A DNA stretch of 64,000 nt from Methanosarcina siciliae T4/M. GTDB lineage: Archaea; Halobacteriota; Methanosarcinia; Methanosarcinales; Methanosarcinaceae. Below the pieces are notes generated by a model, which was not told the DNA's origin, ran no database searches, and saw only the letters and a list, made by a program, of their open reading frames with translations. Shown in pieces: positions 18,673-27,625 of this stretch. The position numbers and the translations under genes were made by a program. Position 1 is the first letter of the stretch, and the number at the start of each line of letters is the position of its first letter. Location of the stretch: assembly GCF_000970085.1 (NCBI RefSeq), contig NZ_CP009506.1, positions 3,658,001 through 3,722,000 of the forward strand. Reading direction: 5' to 3'.

Positions 18673-19478
18673 GTTGATCTTTCCTCCAGATATGCTTTAA
18701 GGGCTTCTTTCCAGTGCCTCATGGGTTTCGTTTTGGTATTAACAAGAACCGAATATTTAGGGCGTTTTGCTTTTCTCGGGAATTCATCTGTTGTACAGGG
18801 TGCAACATTTCCTATGATTGCCTTTGCAAATTCATACCAGGAACATGTACCTTCGTTCGTGATGTGGTAAATTCCCGGGGAGAGTTTGATGATTTCACCG
18901 GTTTTAAGGGCAAGGTCTGCAGCATAGGTTGGCTTTCCGAACTGGTCATTTACTACTCTTACAGTACTCATATCTTCGGACAACCTGAGCATTGTTTCAA
19001 CAAAGTTCTTGCCTTGCAGGCCAAAGAGCCAGGAAGTCCTTATGATCCGGTAATCTTTCATGTTCTCAATTATATTTTTTTCTCCCAGCAGCTTCGACTG
19101 GCCATAGATATTAATGGGATCCGTTTCGTCGGATTCGAAGTATTCTTTTCTCGAACCATTGAAAACATAATCGGTGCTGTAATGCACAAGGATTGCTCCT
19201 GCATTCGAACAGCCTCTCGCAAGGTATTCAAGAGCGCTGCCGTTGACCTTAAATGCAAGTTCTTTTTCGTCTTCGCACCCGTCAACGTTGGTATACGCCG
19301 CAGCGTTAATCACAACATCCGGTTTAATTTTTTCGATCGTTCTGAGAACCTGTGCTTCATCGGTGATGTCAAGCTCTGAACGTGTAAATTTTATAGCGTC
19401 GGGAAAGACCTTGCTAAGTTCTTTTCCCAGCATCCCCCCTGCCCCGAGGATCAGTGTTTTAATTTCTCCCACCACCAT
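18669..19478 (-). CDS. rmlD: dTDP-4-dehydrorhamnose reductase
   Basis: 269 residues. NAD(P)-binding GAGGMLGKEL sits near residue 12. The catalytic region has YSTDYVFNG and YGQSKLLGE (YxxxK), and the RTSWLFG segment typical of RmlD lies near 165. It reduces dTDP-4-keto-rhamnose, the last step of dTDP-L-rhamnose synthesis. The ATG at 19478 overlaps rmlB by 28 bases. Its intended substrate requires RmlC, whose local gene is broken. Confidence 0.92.
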   Translation of the reverse strand: MVVGEIKTLILGAGGMLGKELSKVFPDAIKFTRSELDITDEAQVLRTIEKIKPDVVINAAAYTNVDGCEDEKELAFKVNGSALEYLARGCSNAGAILVHYSTDYVFNGSRKEYFESDETDPINIYGQSKLLGEKNIIENMKDYRIIRTSWLFGLQGKNFVETMLRLSEDMSTVRVVNDQFGKPTYAADLALKTGEIIKLSPGIYHITNEGTCSWYEFAKAIIGNVAPCTTDEFPRKAKRPKYSVLVNTKTKPMRHWKEALKAYLEERST

Positions 19479-20407
19479 TTGTTTTCAATATACCATTTTA
19501 CGGTTTCTTCAAGAGCTTCCTCGAATGAATATTCCGGCTCCCAGCCTAATTCCTTTAATTTGGAACAGTCCAGAGAATACCTGAAATCATGGCCCGGACG
19601 GTCTTTTACGTATTCTATCATAGATTCATCTTTTCCAAGTAATTCGAGGATTTTATGTGTAATTTCAATATTGGTTTTTTCATTCCCTCCGCCTACATTA
19701 TACATCTCGCCGTCAGTTCCGGAGTGGAGGATGAAATCTACGGCTTTGCAGTGGTCAAGTACATAAATCCAGTCACGGATATTCGTTCCGGTTCCGTAAA
19801 CCGGGACTTTTTTGCCCTCAATCAGGTTTGTGGTAAAAAGAGGCATCAGTTTTTCAGGGTACTGATAAGGCCCGAAGTTGTTGGTGCATCTTGTGATAAT
19901 AACAGGGAGTCCGTAGGTTATGTAATATGATTGGACTAGCAGGTCGGATCCTGCTTTGCTTGAAGAATAGGGGCTCGAAGGGGTCAGGATATCTGTCTCT
20001 TTGAATGAGCCCGATTTTATGCTTCCATATACTTCGTCGGTTGAGATATGAATAAACCTTTTGACTTTGCATTCAAGTGCACTTTGAAGAAGTGTATGGG
20101 TGCCCAGAACATTGGTTTTTACAAAAACCGATCCGTCTTCAATTGAACGGTCTACGTGGCTTTCCGCTGCAAAATGAACTACATGGTCAACATCTTTCAT
20201 AATTTCATGTACTAAATGGGAGTCACAAATGTCTCCTCTAACAAAAGAATAGTTTTGTTTGTTCTCAACTTCTTTGAGGTTGTCCGGATTTCCTGCATAA
20301 GTGAGTTTATCCAGGTTGACTATTTTGTAATCCGGATATTTTTTCATTATATGAAGGATAAAATTGCTTCCGATAAAACCACAGCCACCGGTAACCAGGA
20401 GTTTCAA
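19451..20407 (-). CDS. rmlB: dTDP-glucose 4,6-dehydratase
   Basis: 318 residues of the extended SDR family. NAD site GGCGFIGSNF (7-16); active-site THVDRSIEDG-type loop (here SHVDRSIEDG, near 83); catalytic HISTDEVYGS (near 120) with the conserved Asp-Glu pair; YSSSKAGSD (YxxxK, near 146); and TRCTNNFGPYQYPEKL. It converts dTDP-glucose to dTDP-4-keto-6-deoxyglucose. It lies between broken rmlC and rmlD in one leftward operon. Confidence 0.94.
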   Translation of the reverse strand: MKLLVTGGCGFIGSNFILHIMKKYPDYKIVNLDKLTYAGNPDNLKEVENKQNYSFVRGDICDSHLVHEIMKDVDHVVHFAAESHVDRSIEDGSVFVKTNVLGTHTLLQSALECKVKRFIHISTDEVYGSIKSGSFKETDILTPSSPYSSSKAGSDLLVQSYYITYGLPVIITRCTNNFGPYQYPEKLMPLFTTNLIEGKKVPVYGTGTNIRDWIYVLDHCKAVDFILHSGTDGEMYNVGGGNEKTNIEITHKILELLGKDESMIEYVKDRPGHDFRYSLDCSKLKELGWEPEYSFEEALEETVKWYIENKWWWEKLKH

Positions 20408-20426
20408 GATATCACGTCCTTTTTCA

Positions 20427-20964
20427 TTATCCGTGTTTCAAGCCCGGGGTAAGTACCCAATCATAAGGAATCTGGTCAGTATCATAAGGAATCTGGTCAG
20501 TATCATAAGGAATCTGGTCAGTATCATAAGGAATCTGGTCAGTATCAGGAGAAAGCCTGTATTTATCAGGCTCGGAGTAATTATAAGGTTCGGTTGGAAC
20601 ACTCAGGAAATATTCGGTCCCGGTTCCGATTCCTTTAAATCCGTGGTACACAAGTGGAGGTACACTCATAATTAAAGGATTTTTTTTCTCCTACAAAAAG
20701 CTTCATGATGTTTCCATATGCAGTAGAATTTTCTCTGGAGTCATAGAGCACAACTTTCATCATGCTACGGATACATGTAAAATTGTCGGTCTGAATCTTA
20801 TGGTAATGCCAGCCTTTGACCACTCCCGGAAAAGCAGTGGTCGGGTAAACCTGCCCAAATTTGTCGAATATTTCGTCATCGCAACGCAATACTTCCATCA
20901 GTCACCCTCTTCCATCCGGGATAACCCTTAGATTTTTCAGCTTTACCCCTTCGATGGTTTTCAT
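20427..20964 (-). pseudogene. rmlC: dTDP-4-dehydrorhamnose 3,5-epimerase, inactivated
   Basis: Homology begins at the ATG 20964 (MKTIEGVKLKNLRVIPDGRG) and hits an in-frame TGA at 20904-20902. The usual enzyme continues without a break into LMEVLRCDDEIFDKFGQVYPTT. The frame then runs to an A8 run near 20690 where one extra base shifts it. Removing that base restores GEKNPLIMSVPPLVYHGFKG and the C-terminus to 20427. The conserved His region GVVKGWHYHKIQ and the tyrosine-rich C-terminus remain readable. The C-terminus carries a fourfold 7-residue repeat. UGA is not recoded in Methanosarcina as far as I know, so two lesions mean a pseudogene unless both are sequence errors. Confidence 0.85.
20461..20544. 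repeat. Four perfect 21-bp tandem repeats inside rmlC
   Basis: The unit TCATAAGGAATCTGGTCAGT plus A is present four times in a row (20461, 20482, 20503, 20524). On the minus strand it encodes DTDQIPY repeats just before the RmlC C-terminus, where normal family members have one copy. Confidence 0.95.
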
Positions 20965-21424
20965 TTTATCACTTATTTGATGAAGCATAAATCAGGTTCC
21001 ATAATGGAGATCCTGTAACAATTAACCGGGAAGGCTTCAAAAATTTCAATACCGCCAGATCTTTTTTCAGGTTATATTTCAATACTGCTTCATCTTTTTC
21101 AGGATATATATAATGATTTAATCTCTATACATTCTAATTTATTTATCTTCTATGGTAAAAGCAAGATCCTAATAGTTTTATAAATTATCTTTGATAGGTT
21201 ATATTGTTCGATATATTTACATTTCTGAGATCTGCACCTCTATTGTTCAATATATCTACACTTACAAGATCTAAACTTATATATTGTGAACAGTATCAGG
21301 TACTCTTAGTATCAGGTACTCTTAGTATCAGGTACTCTTAGTATCAGGTACTCTTAGTATCTCAGACAGGTATTCTTAAAATGTTAGATATGTATTTTTA
21401 AAAATATAGATAGGTACTTTTAAA
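20965..21424. other. Divergent intergenic region rich in short repeats
   Basis: Between rmlC and a rightward glycosyltransferase. It contains a 16-bp tandem array (21292-21355) with decayed copies to about 21420. It also holds two copies of a TATTGTTC-RATATAT-YTACA block (near 21207 and 21241) and paired ATTTCAATAC blocks near 21040-21100. Confidence 0.6.
21292..21355. repeat. Four perfect 16-bp tandem repeats
   Basis: AGTATCAGGTACTCTT is repeated four times without a mismatch and is followed by degenerate copies up to the start codon at 21425. Each unit holds the near-palindrome AGTATCAGGTACT. Confidence 0.93.
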
Positions 21425-22351
21425 ATGTCCGATCCAGAAGCTTCAATAATCATTTTAACTCGAAACGGAGAAAGCACTCTCAGGGAATGCCTGGAACATG
21501 TGTATGCACAAAACTACACGAATTTTGAAGTGATAGTTATCGATTCGGTTTCGACAGACCGGACGCTGGAAATCGTTAGTGCTTTTCCTGTAAAACTTTT
21601 TAATATTAATGTAAAAGCCTTCGGGCACGGCAAAACCAGAAATTTTGGGGCAAGACTTGCAAAAGGAAAGTATCTAATTTATTTAACCCAGGATGCCATT
21701 CCTCTTAATGACAAATGGCTTGAAAACTTAATCCGAAATTTTAAAGATAAGGATGTTGCAGGGGTATACAGTCGAAATATTCCTCGCCCTGATTGCGATC
21801 CGTTTGAAGCTCGCTATATCTCAACAGGCTGGGGGCCAACAAGGGAAGTAAAGAGTATTCGGGACTATAAAAACTACAAAAAACTTGTATTTTTCTCCAA
21901 TACAAGCTCTTGCCTCCGAAAGGACGTCTGGGATAAATTTCCTTTTGATGATTCGCTGGTCCAGACTGAAGATCAGGCCTGGTCAAAGGAAGTTCTTGAA
22001 GCCGGGTACAAGATTGTTTACGATCCCGATTCGATTGTCATCCACTCACACAACAATTCTCTGGAAGTCTTATTTAAAAAATACTTTGATGCCGGTACGG
22101 CACACATGAAAATATTCAAAAACAGAAATAATGTATACTTGCCTTTAATCCCGTTCTTTGTGGTGGCTGTTATTTTTTTAGATCTGAGGTTTATGCTGGG
22201 TCATGCCTACAAGCCAATCGAGATCGTTAAGTGGGTGCCGGAAGCTTTTGTAAGGCATTTCGTAGAAGCGATAGGTTTCTGGTTAGGCTTGCATTTTGAT
22301 CGGCTTCCTCTTTCCCTGAAACGCAAATTTACCGCTTCAGGACGGTATTAA
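21425..22351 (+). CDS. GT2 glycosyltransferase, rhamnosyltransferase-like
   Basis: 308 residues. The GT-A fold opens with SIIILTRNGESTLRECLEHV and the donor-site DSVSTDRT (about 40-47). A QDAIPLND segment near 96 takes the DxD place, and the acceptor-side acidic motif VQTEDQAWSKEVLEAGYKI is near 180. A hydrophobic stretch (about 236-256) probably binds the membrane. The similarity is to the group that adds rhamnose or other deoxysugars in bacterial and archaeal glycans; the sugar is not determined. It is transcribed away from the rml operon. Confidence 0.82.
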   Translation: MSDPEASIIILTRNGESTLRECLEHVYAQNYTNFEVIVIDSVSTDRTLEIVSAFPVKLFNINVKAFGHGKTRNFGARLAKGKYLIYLTQDAIPLNDKWLENLIRNFKDKDVAGVYSRNIPRPDCDPFEARYISTGWGPTREVKSIRDYKNYKKLVFFSNTSSCLRKDVWDKFPFDDSLVQTEDQAWSKEVLEAGYKIVYDPDSIVIHSHNNSLEVLFKKYFDAGTAHMKIFKNRNNVYLPLIPFFVVAVIFLDLRFMLGHAYKPIEIVKWVPEAFVRHFVEAIGFWLGLHFDRLPLSLKRKFTASGRY

Positions 22352-22358
22352 TCACAGT

Positions 22359-23459
22359 TCATACATCTTTATATATATTTTCTAATTGTTTTGCCGAATT
22401 TTCCCATGAATATTTTTCTGCAAGCTTTCTGGCACTGGTACTCAGGGTTTTCTGGAGCTCTTTATCACTCATAAGTTCCTGCATTTTCCCTGCCAATTCC
22501 CTGCTATTTCGGGCCTTTACCAGCAGTGCATTCTCTCCGTGAGTAAAAACGGAAGATATGCCTCCTACATCAGTAGCTATTATCGGTAGTCCGGCAGCGG
22601 CAGCTTCCAACAATGTCAGTGGTAATCCTTCCCATAACGAAGGCAATACGAAAATATCACATCCTGTGTACTGTTCAATTAGGGAATGTTCGCTGAGTTT
22701 TCCGGTGAATTTGATTATGTAGTCAACTCCAAATTCTGTTGCAGTTTTTTTGAGATTCTCTGCTTCTTCTCCATCCCCTACTATGATAATTTCGAAATCA
22801 TTTTTCCCTTTAAGAAATTTTGCTGCCTGTATCAGGTATTCCAGACCTTTTTGCTTTTCAAGCCTGCCTGCAAACAGGAAGCTTGTCTTTCCGTCAGACT
22901 TTTCCCCTGGCTTCCTTTCAAATTTATGAATGTCCACCCCATTAGGCACATAAATTCCTTTTTTAATTCCGGCTTTTTCCAGAATTTCAAGCCCGTTTTT
23001 ATCCACGACTATGATCTTCTTAAAACCAGAATATCTAAGGAAAAAATTTTCAGCCAATCTTTTCAAGAAAAAGTATTGCTTATCATCAAAACTGATCCCG
23101 TGGCAGGTGTTGACGAGCGGTATCCCGTAAAATCTGGCTGCAAAGGAAATAAAAAAACCCATGTCTGCGGAATGGGAATGGATGATGTCGGGTTTCAGGT
23201 TTCTAAGTTTTCTGAAGCCCCAAAAAAATAAAAAAGTTAGAGATATCAATCTTTGAAGTGTAATTTTGTCCAGATTAGCAGAGTTATCTTTCAGACCGAA
23301 TTTGAAAACTTTTTCATCCCGGGCAATTTCATCACAGTTGGAAGTTAAGATATAAACTGTATGTCCGATTCTTATTTGCTGTTTTTTCAGACTATTAACA
23401 GTATAAGCGTCTCCTCCTATCATAGGATAATATTTTTTTGTAAGGTGTAAAATTTTCAT
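22359..23459 (-). CDS. GT4 glycosyltransferase
   Basis: 366 residues from the ATG at 23459 (MKILHLTKKYYPMIGGDAYT); a 12-codon N-terminal extension is open but not conserved-looking. GT-B fold with the acceptor loop GGDAYTV, SHSADMGFF, the linker NGVDIHKF, the donor-side FAGRLEKQKGLEYLIQA, and LPSLWEGLPLTLLEAAAAGLPIIATDVGG with the E-x7-E pair. It is cytoplasmic. It stands with two more glycosyltransferases in the same orientation, so it probably contributes to the same glycan. Confidence 0.88.
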   Translation of the reverse strand: MKILHLTKKYYPMIGGDAYTVNSLKKQQIRIGHTVYILTSNCDEIARDEKVFKFGLKDNSANLDKITLQRLISLTFLFFWGFRKLRNLKPDIIHSHSADMGFFISFAARFYGIPLVNTCHGISFDDKQYFFLKRLAENFFLRYSGFKKIIVVDKNGLEILEKAGIKKGIYVPNGVDIHKFERKPGEKSDGKTSFLFAGRLEKQKGLEYLIQAAKFLKGKNDFEIIIVGDGEEAENLKKTATEFGVDYIIKFTGKLSEHSLIEQYTGCDIFVLPSLWEGLPLTLLEAAAAGLPIIATDVGGISSVFTHGENALLVKARNSRELAGKMQELMSDKELQKTLSTSARKLAEKYSWENSAKQLENIYKDV

Positions 23460-23509
23460 ATAACTTCCCGGCTGTTTACAAAAATCAAAACTCATTTTTC
23501 TTCAATGTT

Positions 23510-24676
23510 TTATATCTCTATTTCCATGTACTGCAAAAGAAGTTGTTCAAATACCTTCTCCCATTCATACTTTTCAGCTTTTTTATACGCAGAAGCAGCC
23601 ATTTTCTCATAATAATTTTCATTTTCAAGTATCTTTCCCACCCCTCCCGCAATTTCCCTCCCTTCCAGCCTCACAACAAACCCGTCGACCCCATCTTCAA
23701 CAAGCCCCTGCGCTGCATTATATTTTTGTTTCACCGTCACTACAGGCACCCCACAGGCAAAAGCTTCGATTAAGACCATCCCGAAACCCTCCCTTGAAGA
23801 GGGCAGCACAAGCACCTTTGAAGCCTTGATTTTCCCGATCAATGCCCTGTACTCCTGAAACCCTTCAAATATCACATTTTCCCGCACCCCAAGCTCACGG
23901 GTGAGTTTCTCCAGAGCTTTCCTTTCGGGGCCGTCTCCGACAACACAGCAGCAGATTTCGGGAAAATCCTCTTTTAACAGGGAAACAGCTTTTATCAGAA
24001 CGTCAACATTTTTTTCTTTTATGAGCCGGCCTGCGAAGATAACATCGTAAATCTTACCTCCCGGCGCCTCCGACGCTCCCTTCCCTGCCGGCTTGATCTC
24101 CGATATTAACTTCAGGTCAACTCCGTTAGGCAAGACTGCTATCTTGCTGTTCGTTCCCTTAAGGGCTTCAAGCCTGTCCTTTGTCCATTCCGAAACCGCA
24201 ATATCATTCTTAGAGATTCTTGCAACCGTTTTTTCGATTAAGAGTCCAAGGAGACCCTTCGTTTTTCCAAGGTATTCATACCAGTAATCTCCCCATACCT
24301 CATGCCAGGTGAAAACTGCAGGAGTCTTTTTCAGGAATGAAACGGCTTTTACGGTAAAACAGGAAAAATAGGGAAATACGCTTACGTCAATAAGGTCAAA
24401 TTTCTCTTTCATAAGGGGTGAAAACAGCTTTGCAGCAAACACAAGCGCTTCGGGAATTGAGCGCCTGCCGTCTACATACAGTTCCCGGGCTTGACAGACG
24501 CCATGAAGGGTCATGTTTTCGTGCCGAATAACGTCTTCGCCTTCCCACCATTTAATTCCGAAAAGGTGCACATTGTGCCCCTCTGAAGAGAGTTGCTTCC
24601 CCAGTTCATGGATGCGTATTTCTGCGCCCCCTTTGACCCAGGGATAGACAGCATCATATACGAAGGCAATTTTCAT
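23510..24676 (-). CDS. GT4 glycosyltransferase
   Basis: 388 residues. N-terminal YPWVKGGAEIRIHELGKQL (about 12-30) is the GT4 acceptor glycine motif. TWHEVWGDYWYEYLG near 125 is typical of the mannosyl- or glucosyltransferase side of the family. C-terminal FAGRLIKEKNVDVLIKA and LPSSREGFGMVLIEAFACGVPVVTV carry the catalytic acidic pair. It is separated from the next gene by nine bases, so it is probably co-transcribed with the GT2 gene upstream. It is noticeably GC-richer than the genes near 12-16 kb, which suggests mixed origins within the locus. Confidence 0.88.
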   Translation of the reverse strand: MKIAFVYDAVYPWVKGGAEIRIHELGKQLSSEGHNVHLFGIKWWEGEDVIRHENMTLHGVCQARELYVDGRRSIPEALVFAAKLFSPLMKEKFDLIDVSVFPYFSCFTVKAVSFLKKTPAVFTWHEVWGDYWYEYLGKTKGLLGLLIEKTVARISKNDIAVSEWTKDRLEALKGTNSKIAVLPNGVDLKLISEIKPAGKGASEAPGGKIYDVIFAGRLIKEKNVDVLIKAVSLLKEDFPEICCCVVGDGPERKALEKLTRELGVRENVIFEGFQEYRALIGKIKASKVLVLPSSREGFGMVLIEAFACGVPVVTVKQKYNAAQGLVEDGVDGFVVRLEGREIAGGVGKILENENYYEKMAASAYKKAEKYEWEKVFEQLLLQYMEIEI

Positions 24677-24685
24677 TGCATCACT

Positions 24686-25831
24686 TTACCAATCAGTATC
24701 AACCTCGAGAAGCATTACGCTTACAAAGACTGCAGAGAAAATCAGCTGGAGCCCGACTGCTGCCAGGACCATTGAAATAACTGCAGATTCCACTTCTTCA
24801 AGGGAGCCGTATCCGGAAATGACCCATGTATAGGCGACTTTCAGCCCGATAACGAGCCCTAAAGCCAGAATAAAGGAGCCTCCGAGCAGTTCTTTTTCAA
24901 GGGAGTGGTAGCTAAGTAGCTTCTTGCCTGCCTTTTCATCCCGATACATGCCGTGGATCAGGCCATAAGTTTTCATATATCCGCCGGTTGCCAGGATTTG
25001 CCCGCCAATGATTAAGAGCATACTGCCCAAAATAAATGAATGCAGCCGGTTATATGCAGCATTTTTCGTAAGCAAAAGGGAGGCAGTTATGAGAAAACCC
25101 AGGACAAACACAAAAGCGCCGGGAATATAAAGGAAAGGGCCCGGCCTGTATAGCATCATAAACCTTACATGCCGCCAGCCGTCCTGAAACGAGCGCAGCT
25201 TGGAGGGAGCTTTGCGGGAGTAATAGGTTATGGGAACTTCTTTTATCCTCAGCCCGCATCTTGCAGCTTCGATTATCATCTCGGATGCAAGTTCCATGCC
25301 GTGAGTTTTAAGGTTCATTTTTTCAAGGGCTTCTTTAGTAAAAGCCCTCATCCCGCAGTGTGCATCCGATATTTTTGTTTTGAAAAGAAAATTGAGCATT
25401 GAAGTCAGTATGGGGTTTCCGATATACTGGTGCAGCCAGGGCATAGCTCCTTTTTTTATTTCTCCTTTAAGCCGTGTACCCATTATGAAATCTGCTTCTC
25501 CTGCCATAAGAGGGTCCAGAAATTTATCAAGCTCGAGGAGGTCGTATGTATTGTCCGCATCTGCAATAGCGATATAATCCCCTTTTGCTTCGGCAAGCCC
25601 TTTGAGGTAAGCATTCCCGTAACCTTTTATCGGGCCTATTACCTTTGCACCCATGGACGCTGCAATCTCAGCGGTTCTGTCCGATGAATTATCAGCAATG
25701 ATTATTTCCCCTTCTATACCATATTTTTTGAATATGGTCTGAGCTTTCTGTATGCAAATACGGATAGTTTCTTCCTCGTTCATAGAAGGCATTACGACAG
25801 AAAGGGAAGGCATGTCCTGCTTATACAGCAT
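24686..25831 (-). CDS. GT2 dolichyl-phosphate glucose/mannose synthase-like, with C-terminal membrane domain
   Basis: 381 residues (or 375 from an internal Met at 25813). The GT-A domain has VVMPSMNEEETIRICIQKA, nucleotide-binding ADNSSDRTAEIA (about 46-57), KGYGNAYLKG, and metal-binding ADADNTYD (about 90-97). Four hydrophobic helices occupy the last 150 residues. Proteins of this type charge dolichyl phosphate with a hexose for archaeal N-glycosylation. It lies directly upstream of two GT4 genes, forming a three-gene leftward unit. Confidence 0.88.
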   Translation of the reverse strand: MLYKQDMPSLSVVMPSMNEEETIRICIQKAQTIFKKYGIEGEIIIADNSSDRTAEIAASMGAKVIGPIKGYGNAYLKGLAEAKGDYIAIADADNTYDLLELDKFLDPLMAGEADFIMGTRLKGEIKKGAMPWLHQYIGNPILTSMLNFLFKTKISDAHCGMRAFTKEALEKMNLKTHGMELASEMIIEAARCGLRIKEVPITYYSRKAPSKLRSFQDGWRHVRFMMLYRPGPFLYIPGAFVFVLGFLITASLLLTKNAAYNRLHSFILGSMLLIIGGQILATGGYMKTYGLIHGMYRDEKAGKKLLSYHSLEKELLGGSFILALGLVIGLKVAYTWVISGYGSLEEVESAVISMVLAAVGLQLIFSAVFVSVMLLEVDTDW

Positions 25832-26165
25832 AGATACTAATAACTATTTTGATACTTCTCATGCAGCAGGAGTTAATTCTTCCCGGCTATTCCCTCCAGT
25901 TCTGTTTGAAGCCGGGGATTGGAAGAGTTGAAACACAAAGTAAAGAAAAGTATCCAGACTATTAACAAGCTTCAGTTTCTGTTAGTAATCTATATAATAT
26001 ATCAGCAAACTCTTTTTATGAAGGATTTTTGAGTTTTCCGTAACTCACAGGTCATTTAAATAAATTTAGGGAAATAAAGGTTTGATATTAGGGACTCAAA
26101 CAGTATGGCGTTGGAATTCAAGCAGCCTGTTTATACTTTTAACTGATTTTTGACAGAGGGATCGC
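25832..26165. other. Divergent promoter region
   Basis: Spacer between the leftward GT2 gene and wrbA. A GAGG ribosome site precedes the wrbA ATG. No repeat or RNA gene was recognised. Confidence 0.4.
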
Positions 26166-26804
26166 ATGGTTAAAGTGAATATAATATTTCACAGTATGTA
26201 CGGCCACGTCTACAGGATGGCAGAAGCCGTCGCTGCCGGGGCAAGGGAAGTTGAAGGAGCTGAAGTAGGGATATATCAGGTACCTGAAACCCTTCCTGAA
26301 GAAGTCCTCGAAAAGATGGGAGCAATAGAAACGAAAAAGCTTTTTGCCCATATCCCCGTGATGACCAGGGGCATGCATGAGGAAATACTCGCAGGGGCAG
26401 ATGCGCTTATTTTTGGCACTCCCACACGTTACGGAAATATGACTGCCCAGATGCGTGCGGTCCTTGACGGTGTTGGAGGGCTGTGGAGCGAGGATGCCTT
26501 TGTAGGAAAGGTAGGAAGTGTTTTTACCTCAAGCAATACCCAGCACGGGGGGCAGGAGTCCACAATCCTCACGTTTCATGTCACCCTGCTTCACCTCGGA
26601 ATGATTATCGTGGGTCTTCCGTACTCGGAAAAGCGGCAGAGAAGAATGGACGAAATTACAGGTGGCAGCCCATATGGAGCATCAACGATCGCCGGACAGG
26701 GAGGAAGTCGCCAACCATCAGAAAACGAACTTGAAATGGCACGTTACCAGGGAAGGCACGTAACTCAGATTGCGAAAAAACTTGCTGAAAATAAAAATCT
26801 TTGA
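26166..26804 (+). CDS. wrbA: NAD(P)H:quinone oxidoreductase / flavodoxin-like WrbA
   Basis: 212 residues, the usual WrbA length. The FMN phosphate loop SMYGHVYRMAEAVAAG lies at 10-25. FGTPTRYGNMTAQMRAVLDG (about 81-100) and TSSNTQHGGQESTI (about 119-132) bind the isoalloxazine ring, and GLPYSEKRQ is near 155. WrbA proteins are FMN-dependent two-electron quinone reductases that protect against oxidative stress, and are common in methanogens. It is transcribed alone. Confidence 0.93.
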   Translation: MVKVNIIFHSMYGHVYRMAEAVAAGAREVEGAEVGIYQVPETLPEEVLEKMGAIETKKLFAHIPVMTRGMHEEILAGADALIFGTPTRYGNMTAQMRAVLDGVGGLWSEDAFVGKVGSVFTSSNTQHGGQESTILTFHVTLLHLGMIIVGLPYSEKRQRRMDEITGGSPYGASTIAGQGGSRQPSENELEMARYQGRHVTQIAKKLAENKNL

Positions 26805-26892
26805 AATAAAAAAGGACGGAAAAACGTTCCCTTCTGCGGGGGTGTTTTCCCTTTCTCAGTTTTTAGAGTTTTTTTGCCTGAAATTAGGATGC

Positions 26893-27048
26893 TCAGCTAA
26901 AGTTTGGTAAGGCTCTGCCTCTGCGCTCAAATCTTTCCTGAGCTGTTGCCAGGCATGCCAGAGTGCAGTATATTCCCTTTTCTTCAGCACTCTTAAGGAC
27001 AAAGAATTCTTTCCCGCAAACGGGGCATATTTTTTTTACGTAAACCAT
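26893..27048 (-). CDS. 51-residue zinc-ribbon protein
   Basis: The ATG at 27048 opens MVYVKKICPVCGKEFFVLKS, followed by a second pair of cysteines (GIYCTLACLATAQ) and a basic end (RFERRGR). Spacing is CxxC ... CxxxC, a treble-clef/zinc-ribbon pattern found in small DNA- or RNA-associated proteins and in post-segregational regulators. Codon use and the intact Cys set argue that this is a real gene although short. It converges on wrbA. Function unknown. Confidence 0.72.
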   Translation of the reverse strand: MVYVKKICPVCGKEFFVLKSAEEKGIYCTLACLATAQERFERRGRALPNFS

Positions 27049-27625
27049 AGTAGACACGCAAATTTTTGTATGAGGATACTTCCTTTAAAGACTTAGTCTT
27101 ATAAGCCATACTAACAAGAACTCAACCAAATATAAACTTTCGTATGAAGTTTGTATATATCCTTAGTAAGAAATTAAATTCATTTCAACAGGTTGATCCA
27201 ATAATGCTTAACACAATCGTGAACATTAACTGTATATTTCTTCTGCTCTCTGATTATCAATTCCTTCTTTTTCATACTGTTACTCCTGGAGAAAACAATT
27301 TTATAGCTAAAGTAATTATTCTTCCTGACCTTTCTTTCCCTTAAATGATTTAGCAATATATTCAATTCTTATAGGAACTTAAGTTTGAAAATCGATCCTA
27401 ACTTAATGGTCAACTTAGACAAAAAAATGTATTTTTCAAACTTCCGTTGATAACCATATCACGTTTGCATTGCTTACTTATGATATTACTTAATCAAAGA
27501 AAAGTTCATAATGTAACTTGAACCCATGGAATCTAGCTTGAAATTGTGAATATAATTTGAAGTGCAGAATATCATTCGAAATTACAAACTAAAATACAAA
27601 ATAAGATATAAATACAGAGTCGGAG
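27049..27625. other. Intergenic region between divergent genes
   Basis: AT-rich, about 575 bases. It contains an inverted repeat AAACTT-N7-AAGTTT at about 27136-27154 and a TATA-like AGATATAAATA near 27604-27614 ahead of the glucoamylase gene. Short open frames here have no recognisable motif. Confidence 0.45.

Noticed and set aside
20461..20544. CRISPR-like array
   Set aside because: The units are directly adjacent without spacers and lie in a coding frame. The array at 21292 also has no spacers, and no cas genes are near.
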